Positions 1 through 6,096 are shown, counted from the first letter of the stretch. The stretch: 10,273 bases of DNA from an uncultured Halieaceae bacterium (GCA_938045215.1 CALINF010000236.1:1-10273); one strand, 5' to 3'. The notes: generated from the sequence alone by a model not told the origin. Made by a program: numbers and translations.

Positions 1-252
1 AAAGGTTGGACCTATCTGTTTGGAGAGGGAGTGTTAACCCAGGCTGTGTTCAAGACCGTTTTTTGCGGTTTTATCGCGCTGGGCTGTATGATCCAGCTCA
101 CTGCAGTTCTCGATTTCTCCGATGCGATGGTGTTTTTGATCGCGATTCCCAACATCCTGGGCTTGTACTTCTTTGCGCCCGAGGTGAAGCGTGAAGTCAA
201 CGATTACATGCGCCGGATTCGCGCCGGCGAGGTGCATCTCAACGGTGATTGA
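1..252 (+). CDS. Sodium:alanine/glycine symporter (AGCS family), C-terminal fragment
   Basis: The frame is open from the left edge to a TGA at 250-252, giving the last 83 residues of a larger gene. The GTG at 31 lies inside it and is not the start. The fragment begins KGWTYLFGEG and continues with two hydrophobic segments, about residues 17-35 and 40-58. It ends in a basic, amphipathic tail (EVKREVNDYMRRIRAGE). The pattern of a last helix with AIPNILGL, then a charged cytoplasmic tail, is typical of the C-terminus of AGCS (amino acid:cation symporter, AlsT/DagA-type) proteins of the inner membrane, which import alanine or glycine with Na+. The substrate cannot be read from this part. It converges on the dioxygenase gene, with 28 bases between the two stops and no clear terminator hairpin. 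Confidence 0.8.
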   Translation, partial: KGWTYLFGEGVLTQAVFKTVFCGFIALGCMIQLTAVLDFSDAMVFLIAIPNILGLYFFAPEVKREVNDYMRRIRAGEVHLNGD

Positions 253-280
253 ACAGATCCGTGTTACAACGTAGGTTCGG

Positions 281-1105
281 TCAGTAGGGTTTGTCGCCGT
301 CGATTGTGATGCGCTCCATGCGTCTATGCGCGGGGAAATAATCATTTATCGGTTTGTGCTGAGTGCTGCGATTGTCCCAGATGGCGATGCTGTGTGGTTG
401 CCAGCTGAAGCGACATGTGAACTCGGGCGTCTTGATGTGCTGGTACAGAAAAGCCAGTATCGCGTCGCTCTCGCCCTTTCTTAGTCCTTCGATCTGTGTG
501 GTAAACAGGGAGTTTACGAATAGTACTTTTTTGCCAGTTTCAGGGTGTGTGCGAATGACAGGATGTTTCACTGGTGGATTTGCAGCCACAGCGTCTGCCA
601 GCCGCTCTCGACCGCCTGGCTCGGCCAGGCTCTCCCTGAAGCCATAGGCGAAATCGTGTATCGCGTTGAGTCCCTCCAGCATTTGCTGCATGGGAAATGA
701 TAAACCATCATAGGCCGCAGTCATGCTCGACCAGAGGGTATCGCCGCCCTTGGGTGGCGTGATGACTGCCTTCAACACTGTGCCAAGTGGCGGGTGTTGA
801 CGAAATGTCATATCCGAGTGCCAGGCCTCGATCTTGGTGGGTTTGTCGGGTGTACTCTCGAGTATCGTGATCTCGTCAAAGCCATCGACCGTCGCATAGG
901 CCGGGTGGGTTTGCAGCGGACCAAAACACAGTGCCAGGGCTTTCTGGCTCGCGGGCGAGATGTCCTGATCGCGGAAGAAAATTACTTCGTACTCATTAAG
1001 TAATTTGCGCAGTTTGAGCACATCGTCGCTTGATAGTGCTCTACTGAGGTCCATGCCTCTTACTTCGGCGCCAAGCGCGCCAGCAATTGGAGTGATGTCC
1101 AGCAT
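281..1105 (-). CDS. TauD/TfdA-family Fe(II)/2-oxoglutarate-dependent dioxygenase
   Basis: A 274-residue protein that aligns almost end to end with E. coli TauD (283 residues), the cytoplasmic enzyme that hydroxylates taurine to release sulfite. The iron ligands are H96, D98 (WHSD) and H250 (STQH). The 2-oxoglutarate contacts are T123 (GGDTLW) and R261. Taurine-site equivalents H67, Y70, F156 and R265 are kept, but the positions matching TauD N95 and S158 are I92 and G155, so the substrate may be another sulfonate or a different small acid. The ATG at 1105 has an AAAGGA ribosome site 7 bases upstream (1113-1118). The gene stands alone: no tauABC transporter genes are visible. It is divergent from the beta-barrel gene and convergent with the symporter. 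The family is near certain; the substrate is not. Confidence 0.93.
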   Translation of the reverse strand: MLDITPIAGALGAEVRGMDLSRALSSDDVLKLRKLLNEYEVIFFRDQDISPASQKALALCFGPLQTHPAYATVDGFDEITILESTPDKPTKIEAWHSDMTFRQHPPLGTVLKAVITPPKGGDTLWSSMTAAYDGLSFPMQQMLEGLNAIHDFAYGFRESLAEPGGRERLADAVAANPPVKHPVIRTHPETGKKVLFVNSLFTTQIEGLRKGESDAILAFLYQHIKTPEFTCRFSWQPHSIAIWDNRSTQHKPINDYFPAHRRMERITIDGDKPY

Positions 1106-1267
1106 TCCGTTTTCCTTTAACCGTTCCAGTGCCGCGTTTATCTATCGGCAGAGTCTAGCAGAGCAAACTGACTGATTGCGATGGCAAAGGGCCTCAACCG
1201 ACGTGTCTTCTTGTGTTCCTCTGCCCGATGATAGCTACCAAAGGAAGCAGAGTAACTGTGGTCTTGC

Positions 1268-2188
1268 ATGAACAGCAATCTAACAAGTGGGTGTACTCAC
1301 TGGCGGCAGGTAAATGGCATCAGGTATGGCATGTTTGCAACCCTGCTATACAGCGCAGCTCACTCCTATACTGCTTACGCTCAGGCGCCACTCAACATCG
1401 ATGCGTTGATGGCCGCACGCTCAGAGCTGACGCTGCAGGTAGGATACAGCTTTCTGGCGGCAAGCGACGATGTATTGGTACCGCTGTCTTTGACTACCCA
1501 GGAGTCGGCAGTGAGGCCGCCGCCTGTGCAGGCTATCGTCGAGCAGGATACTGAGACTGGCCAGTGGGTCTCTGGCTTGCGCTATGGGGCAACCAGCGAT
1601 CTTGAACTGCGTAGCACGATCCGTCAGCGAGAGAGTCGTACCAGGTCGCCTTACCAGTCCTCGTCCACGCGCCGCAGTACGGCTCTTTCTATGGGAGGCT
1701 CATGGCAGGTGAGCCGCGATCAACGAACACCGGCTCTGTTGCTGTCGTTAGATGTAGACATTGCGGCTCGCTCGCCGCTTCAGGATTCGGAACTCGGCTA
1801 CGGTAAGGCTATGCGTTTGAATGCGCTGACCTATCGATCACTCGATCCCGTTGTGCTGTCTTTGCAAGTGGGTATGGAATACTTTTCGAGTTGGCGGTAT
1901 GAAAAAGTGGAGTATCAGCCCGGTGATAGCGCCGTCGCCAAGGCTCAGGTGAGTTTCGCGGTGAACCCAGAGGTGACGTTAATAAGCGGCCTTGGGGTGC
2001 AGCGAATAGAACCCTCGGAGATCTCAGGCAGTGAGGTGTACGAAAGCGCAACGCGTATCAATCTGACTATGGCCGCAGGCGTCGCAATCAGTCGCAGATC
2101 TTCGTTGTTCCTTGGAGCAGATATTATCGGCAGTGGTCCCAATGCGGCCACTATTAATCTTGAATGGCTTTATCAGTTTGAATTGTGA
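1268..2188 (+). CDS. Predicted outer-membrane beta-barrel protein of the C39-peptidase cassette
   Basis: A 306-residue protein that I cannot name. Residues 20-39 form a signal sequence with a likely cut at AYA|QA. The rest has many short stretches of alternating polar and hydrophobic residues, such as ELTLQVGYSFLA, VVLSLQVGMEYF, VTLISGLGVQRI and TRINLTMAAGVAIS, and it ends NLEWLYQFEL. This is the usual look of an outer-membrane beta-barrel with a hydrophobic or aromatic last strand. No plug, peptidoglycan-binding or coiled-coil region is evident. The start is uncertain: the ATG at 1268 supplies a basic n-region (R13, R19), but its best purine-rich site (1241-1247) is too far upstream, and the ATG at 1331 is the alternative. 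Its place at the head of the peptide/C39 cassette suggests the export pore or surface anchor for the peptide (inference). Confidence 0.72.
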   Translation: MNSNLTSGCTHWRQVNGIRYGMFATLLYSAAHSYTAYAQAPLNIDALMAARSELTLQVGYSFLAASDDVLVPLSLTTQESAVRPPPVQAIVEQDTETGQWVSGLRYGATSDLELRSTIRQRESRTRSPYQSSSTRRSTALSMGGSWQVSRDQRTPALLLSLDVDIAARSPLQDSELGYGKAMRLNALTYRSLDPVVLSLQVGMEYFSSWRYEKVEYQPGDSAVAKAQVSFAVNPEVTLISGLGVQRIEPSEISGSEVYESATRINLTMAAGVAISRRSSLFLGADIIGSGPNAATINLEWLYQFEL

Positions 2189-2275
2189 GAGAGGGGCAGC
2201 GCGGCCCGGTTGATGCGCAGGGCAGCACTGTAACGGTGGCTTATCTTTGTTGTTGATGAGCTATTGCATCAAAAA

Positions 2276-2280
2276 AGGAG
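2276..2280 (+). promoter_or_regulatory. Ribosome binding site that sets the peptide start
   Basis: AGGAG lies 7 bases before the ATG at 2288. It excludes the in-frame TTG at 2264, which lies upstream of this site and would add eight unneeded residues before the signal sequence. Confidence 0.8.
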
Positions 2281-2287
2281 TCTTACT

Positions 2288-2590
2288 ATGAACACATTGA
2301 AGAAATCACTATGTGCAATTGGAATCGCCTCAATGGTCAGCCAACCTTTGTATGCCGGGACCTCGCCAGGGGCTGAGCAGGCGCAACTGATAGCCGCATT
2401 TGGCTATGATGTTTCAGTTTCATCTGATGTTGCTGTACTGGAGGAGGATGTTCTGCAGGAAACCGACGGTCGCATGGCACCGTTGGCGCTGGCTCTTGCG
2501 ATTGCAGGCGTAGATCTGGCATTGGCTGGCTTTTTCTGGGGAGTCTATGTCCCGAACTATTCCAGCGGTGTTTATTATCAAACACCCTAG
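2288..2590 (+). CDS. Sec-exported peptide precursor with a double-glycine-like internal processing motif
   Basis: A 100-residue precursor that I do not recognise by name. Residues 1-23 are a clean signal peptide (KK n-region, hydrophobic core, LYA|GT). Residues 24-62 form an acidic pro-segment ending LEEDVLQETDGR at 51-62. This fits the shape of a bacteriocin double-glycine leader, with L at -12, L at -7 and G at -2, but R replaces glycine at -1. Residues 63-100 are hydrophobic and aromatic, with small residues through 64-81, one buried acid (D76), a FFWGVY core, four tyrosines and no cysteine. The downstream C39 peptidase is the obvious candidate to cut after R62, leaving a 38-residue product. 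Possible roles are a bacteriocin-like toxin, a signal or a fibre-forming subunit. The exported, processed nature is inferred from sequence. The gene starts 99 bases after the barrel gene. Confidence 0.8.
   Translation: MNTLKKSLCAIGIASMVSQPLYAGTSPGAEQAQLIAAFGYDVSVSSDVAVLEEDVLQETDGRMAPLALALAIAGVDLALAGFFWGVYVPNYSSGVYYQTP
2567..2586 (+). repeat. Perfect 7-bp stem-loop at the 3' end of the peptide gene
   Basis: GGTGTTT at 2567-2573 and AAACACC at 2580-2586 are exact inverted copies around a six-base loop, ending one base before the TAG stop. No T-run follows, so this is not a standard intrinsic terminator. It could protect or mark the 3' end of the peptide message, allowing the peptide to be made in greater amount than the downstream membrane protein and peptidase (inference). 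Confidence 0.5.
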
Positions 2591-2720
2591 AGTGGCCGAA
2601 TGCACAAGGGAAAGGAGAGTCGCGAGAGTGTCGTTGCTCTAGCTTGTGCTCTTAGTGGCGCAGGGCACCGTGGAATACCGGCAAGCATGTTTCTGATTTC
2701 AAGGTGTCCCTTTTTTGTAC

Positions 2721-2753
2721 GACGCGGCTCGCATCAGCTGATACGAGACCGTC
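2721..2753. repeat. Imperfect palindrome upstream of the small membrane protein gene
   Basis: The core at 2728-2747 is CTCG-C-ATCAGCTGAT-A-CGAG, in which 18 of 20 bases are symmetric. Outer arms GACG (2721-2724) and CGTC (2750-2753) extend the dyad with a small asymmetric bulge. A run of six T's lies to its left (2711-2716). Neither strand has a T-run directly after the hairpin, so a terminator is unlikely. A protein-binding operator or an mRNA hairpin in the leader of the 2787 gene is possible. It lies in the 196-base gap between the peptide and membrane protein genes, which otherwise holds no supported gene. Confidence 0.45.
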
Positions 2754-2786
2754 AAAAACCCGAATGAGAAAGACGGAGGTGCATAG

Positions 2787-3080
2787 ATGAAGCATCCAGA
2801 GTTGGAGCGAAAACTAAACGATAATCGCTTTCGACGTCGATTTTCTCGACACTGGCTACATTTCTTGCTCATTACTTTGCTTCCGCTTCTGGTGGTGACG
2901 CTGCTGCTCATTCGGACAAATGATATCGACTGGGGTCCGGTGCCATTGGGCCTGTTGTTGATCGCCGAGTTTCTGGTGTGCAATGCGTTTGCCTGGTATT
3001 GGGCGGTGCAGCAAGCATGCAGAGACGTAAGAAGACTTCAGGGGCACTACCGGCCACCTGCAACATTTCCTTTCGACTAG
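2787..3080 (+). CDS. Small inner-membrane protein with two transmembrane helices, C39 cassette
   Basis: A 97-residue protein of no family I recognise. It has a strongly basic N-terminus (RFRRRFSRH, 14-22), a first membrane helix at about 23-42, a short loop RTNDIDWG (43-50), a second helix at about 51-75 and a basic tail (CRDVRRL). The positive-inside rule puts both ends in the cytoplasm. The ATG at 2787 is preceded by GGAGG with 7-base spacing, a strong ribosome site. Its stop is separated by only three bases from the C39 peptidase start, so the two are very probably co-translated. It could be a membrane partner or anchor for the peptidase, or an immunity-like protein for the peptide. Both are inferences from position only. 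Confidence 0.75.
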   Translation: MKHPELERKLNDNRFRRRFSRHWLHFLLITLLPLLVVTLLLIRTNDIDWGPVPLGLLLIAEFLVCNAFAWYWAVQQACRDVRRLQGHYRPPATFPFD

Positions 3081-3083
3081 ATC

Positions 3084-3767
3084 ATGCGCAGGCGCGCTGC
3101 AAACCCGGCTGAGTTGTCTGTTTTGGGGCCTGCTACACAGGTTGTTGCATTATCACTCATGGGTTCTGCTGTGTCTTTTTTTGTACTTTCTCTGCTACTG
3201 ATTACGAAGGTGATGGCCGCAAGTTGGCCCGATGGAGGGCAAGTCATCACTCCGTTCATTCCGGGCCAAACTCACGAGACTCATGGGCCTGTCTTCGAGA
3301 CGTGGCTAGAGCGGCGCGACAAGGGTGTTGTAAAGCAATCTCTGGATTACAGCTGTGGCATCGCTGCTCTGGCAACGCTTATGGAGATGAGTTTTGATGT
3401 TGAAGTGACCGAGTCTTCCCTGCTTGTGGTACTGAAGGAGAATGCAGACGAGTGGCAGCTGGCAAACGATTGGAGAGAGCGCGGTGTTTCACTGGCGATT
3501 CTTCGCAAGCTGGCGGCGCAATACGACTTGAATGCAGTTGGAGTTTCGGTATCCGCTATTGGATTAATGCAGCTGCGAAAACCGGCCATCGCCTTTGTTG
3601 ATTATCGAGGATTGCCGCACTTTACTGTGCTTAAACCGCCCCTGATCGACAGCAGAATCGAGCTGGCTGATCCCAGTTGGGGTAATCGCACGCTGACGCG
3701 GTGGCAGTTCCTGCCGATGTTTATGCGCAACGGTCACGGTAAGCTTCTGCTTGTGGACAGACGGTAG
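3084..3767 (+). CDS. Stand-alone periplasmic C39-family cysteine peptidase (FapD-like architecture)
   Basis: A 227-residue protein with a long N-terminal hydrophobic segment (about 19-46, VMA|AS possible cut) acting as signal peptide or anchor. It is followed by one C39-like papain-fold domain. The catalytic set is present: oxyanion glutamine Q85 and nucleophile C91 in KQSLDYSCGIAAL, H179 in LPHFTVL, and D196 in ADPSWGN. C39 domains usually form the N-terminal part of bacteriocin ABC exporters and act in the cytoplasm on double-glycine leaders. This one has no ABC or transmembrane-exporter domain and should face the periplasm, as in FapD of the Fap amyloid system. It lies three bases after the 97-residue protein, with no strong ribosome site of its own, which suggests translational coupling. 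Its likely substrate is the 2288-2590 peptide. It ends 29 bases from the convergent kinase gene. Confidence 0.88.
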   Translation: MRRRAANPAELSVLGPATQVVALSLMGSAVSFFVLSLLLITKVMAASWPDGGQVITPFIPGQTHETHGPVFETWLERRDKGVVKQSLDYSCGIAALATLMEMSFDVEVTESSLLVVLKENADEWQLANDWRERGVSLAILRKLAAQYDLNAVGVSVSAIGLMQLRKPAIAFVDYRGLPHFTVLKPPLIDSRIELADPSWGNRTLTRWQFLPMFMRNGHGKLLLVDRR

Positions 3768-3796
3768 CTGGGTAAACGCTGAGGTAGCGGACAACA

Positions 3797-5152
3797 CTAC
3801 AAAGCAGCTTCTACCGGCAGTGAAACCGTTACTTTAAGCCCTCGTGTGGTGTTTTCGGCGACAATGCTGCCACCGTGCTGTGCTATCGCCTGCTTGCTTA
3901 TGGCCAGTCCCAAGCCGTAGCCGCCTGAATCACGGCCCCTGGCCTGGTCGATGCGGTAGAAGGCATCAAATATATTACCCAGGTCTTCTACCGGCACCCC
4001 CGGACCCTCGTCTGCAACAATGACGATGTATGCAGAGTCCTGGCGCTGCAACGAAACGGTCACAACAGTATCTGACTGGGTATACTTTATTGCGTTACGG
4101 ACGATATTTTCGAAGCCCTTCTGCAGCAGATCACCGGCTGTCGCAATTACGGCCTCCTCCAGATCACACTGGAATAGTACCTGAACAGATTGCTGCTCGG
4201 TGTCTGCCTCAAACTGAGCGTCGGAGGTTACCGTTTCAAGCAGCTTCACCAGATCGATGTGCCTGTCGAGTGTTACGGTTGCACTCTGCAGCGTCAGCAG
4301 CTGTCCGATTAGGTCGTTGAGCCGATCGGTCTCCTTCTCCATTCGGTTCAGGTATTGTGCGGCTGCATCAGGATGGTCCTGCGCCATCGCCAGTGCAATC
4401 TTCAGCCGCGCCAGCGGAGAACGCAGTTCATGCGAGACATCCTGAAGTAGTCGACGCTGAGCCTGTATTCGTTGCTTGAGCTGATCGGCCATCGCATTGA
4501 AGTCGCGGGCGAGGTCATCTGTTTCATCGCCGCCTCGTTCTCTGACGGGAATCCTCGCTTCGAGGTTGCCCTGGGCTAACTGGCGAGACACCTGACTCAT
4601 GGTGGCCAGTCTACGAGTCATCAATAATGTTGCGAGATAGCACAAGCCGCCGCTGAGTAACACTGCGATCGCCAGGCGTAGCCATGAGTTGTTCAAAAGC
4701 AAATCTCGGACAGGGCTCTGCGATTTAAAGTGGGCCACAACCTTCAGGGGGCCTTGTTCTCGCCGATACAAGGCATGTGCAAGAAAGCGTCCTTGTGGTG
4801 ATTCTACAAATGCCCGACGCTTGCGGCCCTGAAGTTTATCTGCCGCTCGCCTGGCTTCGGGTGGCGTGTCCTTGCCTAGAATCTCTTCGCCTTGCCGGTT
4901 GAGTAGATAGAGGGTGACGTTGCCACGCGCTTGCGTTTTGTTGACGAGCGCAGGAAGCTCCTCGTCGGATGCATTTTGCAGACTGTACATCAGCCGTACC
5001 AGGTACTCTGGGGGAGGTCCTGGTCGCCCTTGTCTATTCCCGTCCGTTGGGAGTAGATCAAAGTAACGCGTTGCTGCGATCCCGGTTAGCAGGATGCAGA
5101 TGCTAACCAGCCAGAACCCCAGAAACGCTTTGAAGAATAGTCGATTGCGCAT
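3797..5152 (-). CDS. CpxA-like sensor histidine kinase
   Basis: A 451-residue inner-membrane sensor kinase. It has a first membrane helix at about 8-29, a periplasmic sensor region of roughly 30-155, a second helix at 157-178, then HAMP (178-232). The HisKA domain has phospho-acceptor H241 in DVSHELRSPLARL. The ATPase domain has an N box (N349, N353), G1 DEGPGV (381-386), an F box (IFDAFYR) and G2 GYGLGLAI (411-418). All catalytic motifs are intact. Length and the H-box to G2 region match E. coli CpxA (457 residues), although the sensor region is diverged. I start it at the ATG at 5152, five bases after the regulator stop. The frame remains open upstream to 5233 but that would overlap the regulator and add a non-membrane leader. 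It should phosphorylate the adjacent regulator in response to an envelope signal. The specific signal is unknown. Confidence 0.93.
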   Translation of the reverse strand: MRNRLFFKAFLGFWLVSICILLTGIAATRYFDLLPTDGNRQGRPGPPPEYLVRLMYSLQNASDEELPALVNKTQARGNVTLYLLNRQGEEILGKDTPPEARRAADKLQGRKRRAFVESPQGRFLAHALYRREQGPLKVVAHFKSQSPVRDLLLNNSWLRLAIAVLLSGGLCYLATLLMTRRLATMSQVSRQLAQGNLEARIPVRERGGDETDDLARDFNAMADQLKQRIQAQRRLLQDVSHELRSPLARLKIALAMAQDHPDAAAQYLNRMEKETDRLNDLIGQLLTLQSATVTLDRHIDLVKLLETVTSDAQFEADTEQQSVQVLFQCDLEEAVIATAGDLLQKGFENIVRNAIKYTQSDTVVTVSLQRQDSAYIVIVADEGPGVPVEDLGNIFDAFYRIDQARGRDSGGYGLGLAISKQAIAQHGGSIVAENTTRGLKVTVSLPVEAAL

Positions 5153-5157
5153 GAGCC

Positions 5158-5850
5158 TCAGTGGTCCTGCTGGTGCCTGGCGAATTGGTAGCCGGCTCCA
5201 CGCACGCTCATAATGAGGTCGGTACCCCCGCACTGGGCCAGTTTCTTGCGAATTTTGCTGATATGCACGTCAACGCTGCGGTCATAGGCAGACTGGTGTC
5301 GCCCTAGCGCCTCAAGGCTGATAGTGTCCTTGTTGACCACCGTGCCAGCCTGGCTCATCAGTACAAACAGTACATTGAACTCAGCGCTGGTCAACTGCAG
5401 GTCCTGACCACGGTGGGTGCCATCGCGATTCGCCTGGTTCAGGTGTGTGCTGCCAACCGTCAGCTCATCGGTAGTGTCTGGTGCAGGTTTTGCGCGACGC
5501 AAAATCGCGCGCAATCGTGCTGCAAGTTCACGCGGATTGCACGGCTTGGGAAGATAGTCATCAGCACCCAGTTCCAGGCCAACAATTCGGTCGGTATCTT
5601 CTCCTCGTGCGGTCAGCATAAGCACAGGTGTGGTGCTGAAGGCGCGCAGTTGCCGTAGCACATCCAACCCTTGTAAGCCGGGCAGCATAATATCAAGCAC
5701 GATAGAATCGTAACTGTTAGCGCGTAGATGTTCGATCGCTTCTGCACCGTTGTGAACTGCATGAACGGAAAAACCTTCTAAAGACAGAAAATCTGTCAGC
5801 AGGCTGCAAAGTTCGATGTCATCGTCGATAAGTAATACGCTGAACGTCAC
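5158..5850 (-). CDS. CpxR-like OmpR-family response regulator
   Basis: A 230-residue two-domain regulator. The receiver domain (about 4-118) has acidic pocket D10/D11, phospho-acceptor D53 (VLDIML), T80 and K102. The winged-helix DNA-binding domain of OmpR/PhoB type (about 130-226) contains AYDRSVDVHISKIRKKL and the final VRGAGYQF hairpin. Length and sequence resemble E. coli CpxR (232 residues). The usual KPF after the switch lysine is KPC here. I chose the GTG at 5850 because it gives MTFSVLLIDDD, the normal receiver N-terminus, with GAGG 11 bases upstream. The GTG at 5880 would add ten residues and lacks a ribosome site. It is the first gene of the operon with the kinase, and the tandem repeat at 5948-5966 is its probable own binding site. 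Confidence 0.93.
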   Translation of the reverse strand: MTFSVLLIDDDIELCSLLTDFLSLEGFSVHAVHNGAEAIEHLRANSYDSIVLDIMLPGLQGLDVLRQLRAFSTTPVLMLTARGEDTDRIVGLELGADDYLPKPCNPRELAARLRAILRRAKPAPDTTDELTVGSTHLNQANRDGTHRGQDLQLTSAEFNVLFVLMSQAGTVVNKDTISLEALGRHQSAYDRSVDVHISKIRKKLAQCGGTDLIMSVRGAGYQFARHQQDH

Positions 5851-5947
5851 AGTGAAATGTGCCTCGCACCGATCAAACACAGAAGATTAAGACGTAAGTG
5901 TGGAGAATCCCCGCGAGTGTGTCACCTACCTTTACACCATAACGGGC

Positions 5948-5966
5948 TTTCTTAACATTTCTTAAC
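5948..5966 (-). promoter_or_regulatory. Tandem GTTAAGAAA direct repeat, candidate autoregulatory CpxR-like box
   Basis: On the minus strand GTTAAGAAA occurs twice (5966-5958 and 5956-5948), separated by one T, for an exact 10-bp period. It therefore reads GTTAA-N5-GTTAA, close to the known CpxR box GTAAA-N5-GTAAA. OmpR-family dimers bind such head-to-tail half sites on one face of the helix. It lies about 100 bases upstream of the regulator start, in the right direction for its promoter. A weak -10-like TATGGT (5941-5936) follows shortly after. The binding factor is an inference. Confidence 0.55.
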
Positions 5967-6031
5967 CCGGCGCGATGTCGGTATGCGTAAGCAATAACGT
6001 CACAGGGATCAAGAACGCGTAGAAAGTGAAG

Positions 6032-6071
6032 GATAGTCGCCCGCTATCGTGGTGGGGCAGCTTGCCACCCC
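6032..6071 (-). terminator. Possible weak terminator region after the M16 peptidase gene
   Basis: Two adjacent small dyads lie 25-65 bases past the stop of the metallopeptidase gene. One pairs GGGG with CCCC (6054-6057 and 6068-6071; alternatively GGTGG with CCACC). The other pairs GATAG with CTATC (6032-6036 and 6044-6048). Neither has a proper T-run after it on the minus strand, only a T/C-rich stretch after the second, so the assignment is weak. Confidence 0.25.
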
Positions 6072-6096
6072 GGTTTTGCTTTCAGCCTGGGCGGCG

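Noticed and set aside
363..1003. Plus-strand open frames opposite the dioxygenase gene.
   Set aside because: They are antisense shadows with no ribosome sites, recognisable domains or signal sequences.
1106..1267. Promoters for the divergent dioxygenase and barrel genes.
   Set aside because: TTGTGT at 1211 and several TA-rich hexamers are present, but no pair has acceptable spacing and match on either strand.
2224..2256. A bulged AGC-ACTG/CGGT-GCT hairpin followed by a T-rich stretch between the barrel and peptide genes, as a terminator.
   Set aside because: The stem has a bulge and a wobble pair, the loop is three bases, and the following T's are broken by A, C and G. It is too weak to call.
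2709..2716. A run of six T's before the palindrome as a terminator of the peptide transcript.
   Set aside because: No stable hairpin immediately precedes it. The palindrome lies on the downstream side, and the stem-loop at 2567-2586 is over 120 bases away.
3797..5233. The longer kinase frame beginning at 5233.
   Set aside because: The extra 27 residues overlap the regulator gene and read as its out-of-frame end. The ATG at 5152 directly precedes the first membrane helix.
5158..5880. The longer regulator start at the GTG at 5880.
   Set aside because: It has no ribosome site, and the ten added residues lie before the normal receiver-domain N-terminus. It is still possible, since both starts are GTG.
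5919..5937. A GTGT...ACAC dyad near the regulator promoter as a second operator.
   Set aside because: Only the outer four bases pair and the interior is not symmetric.
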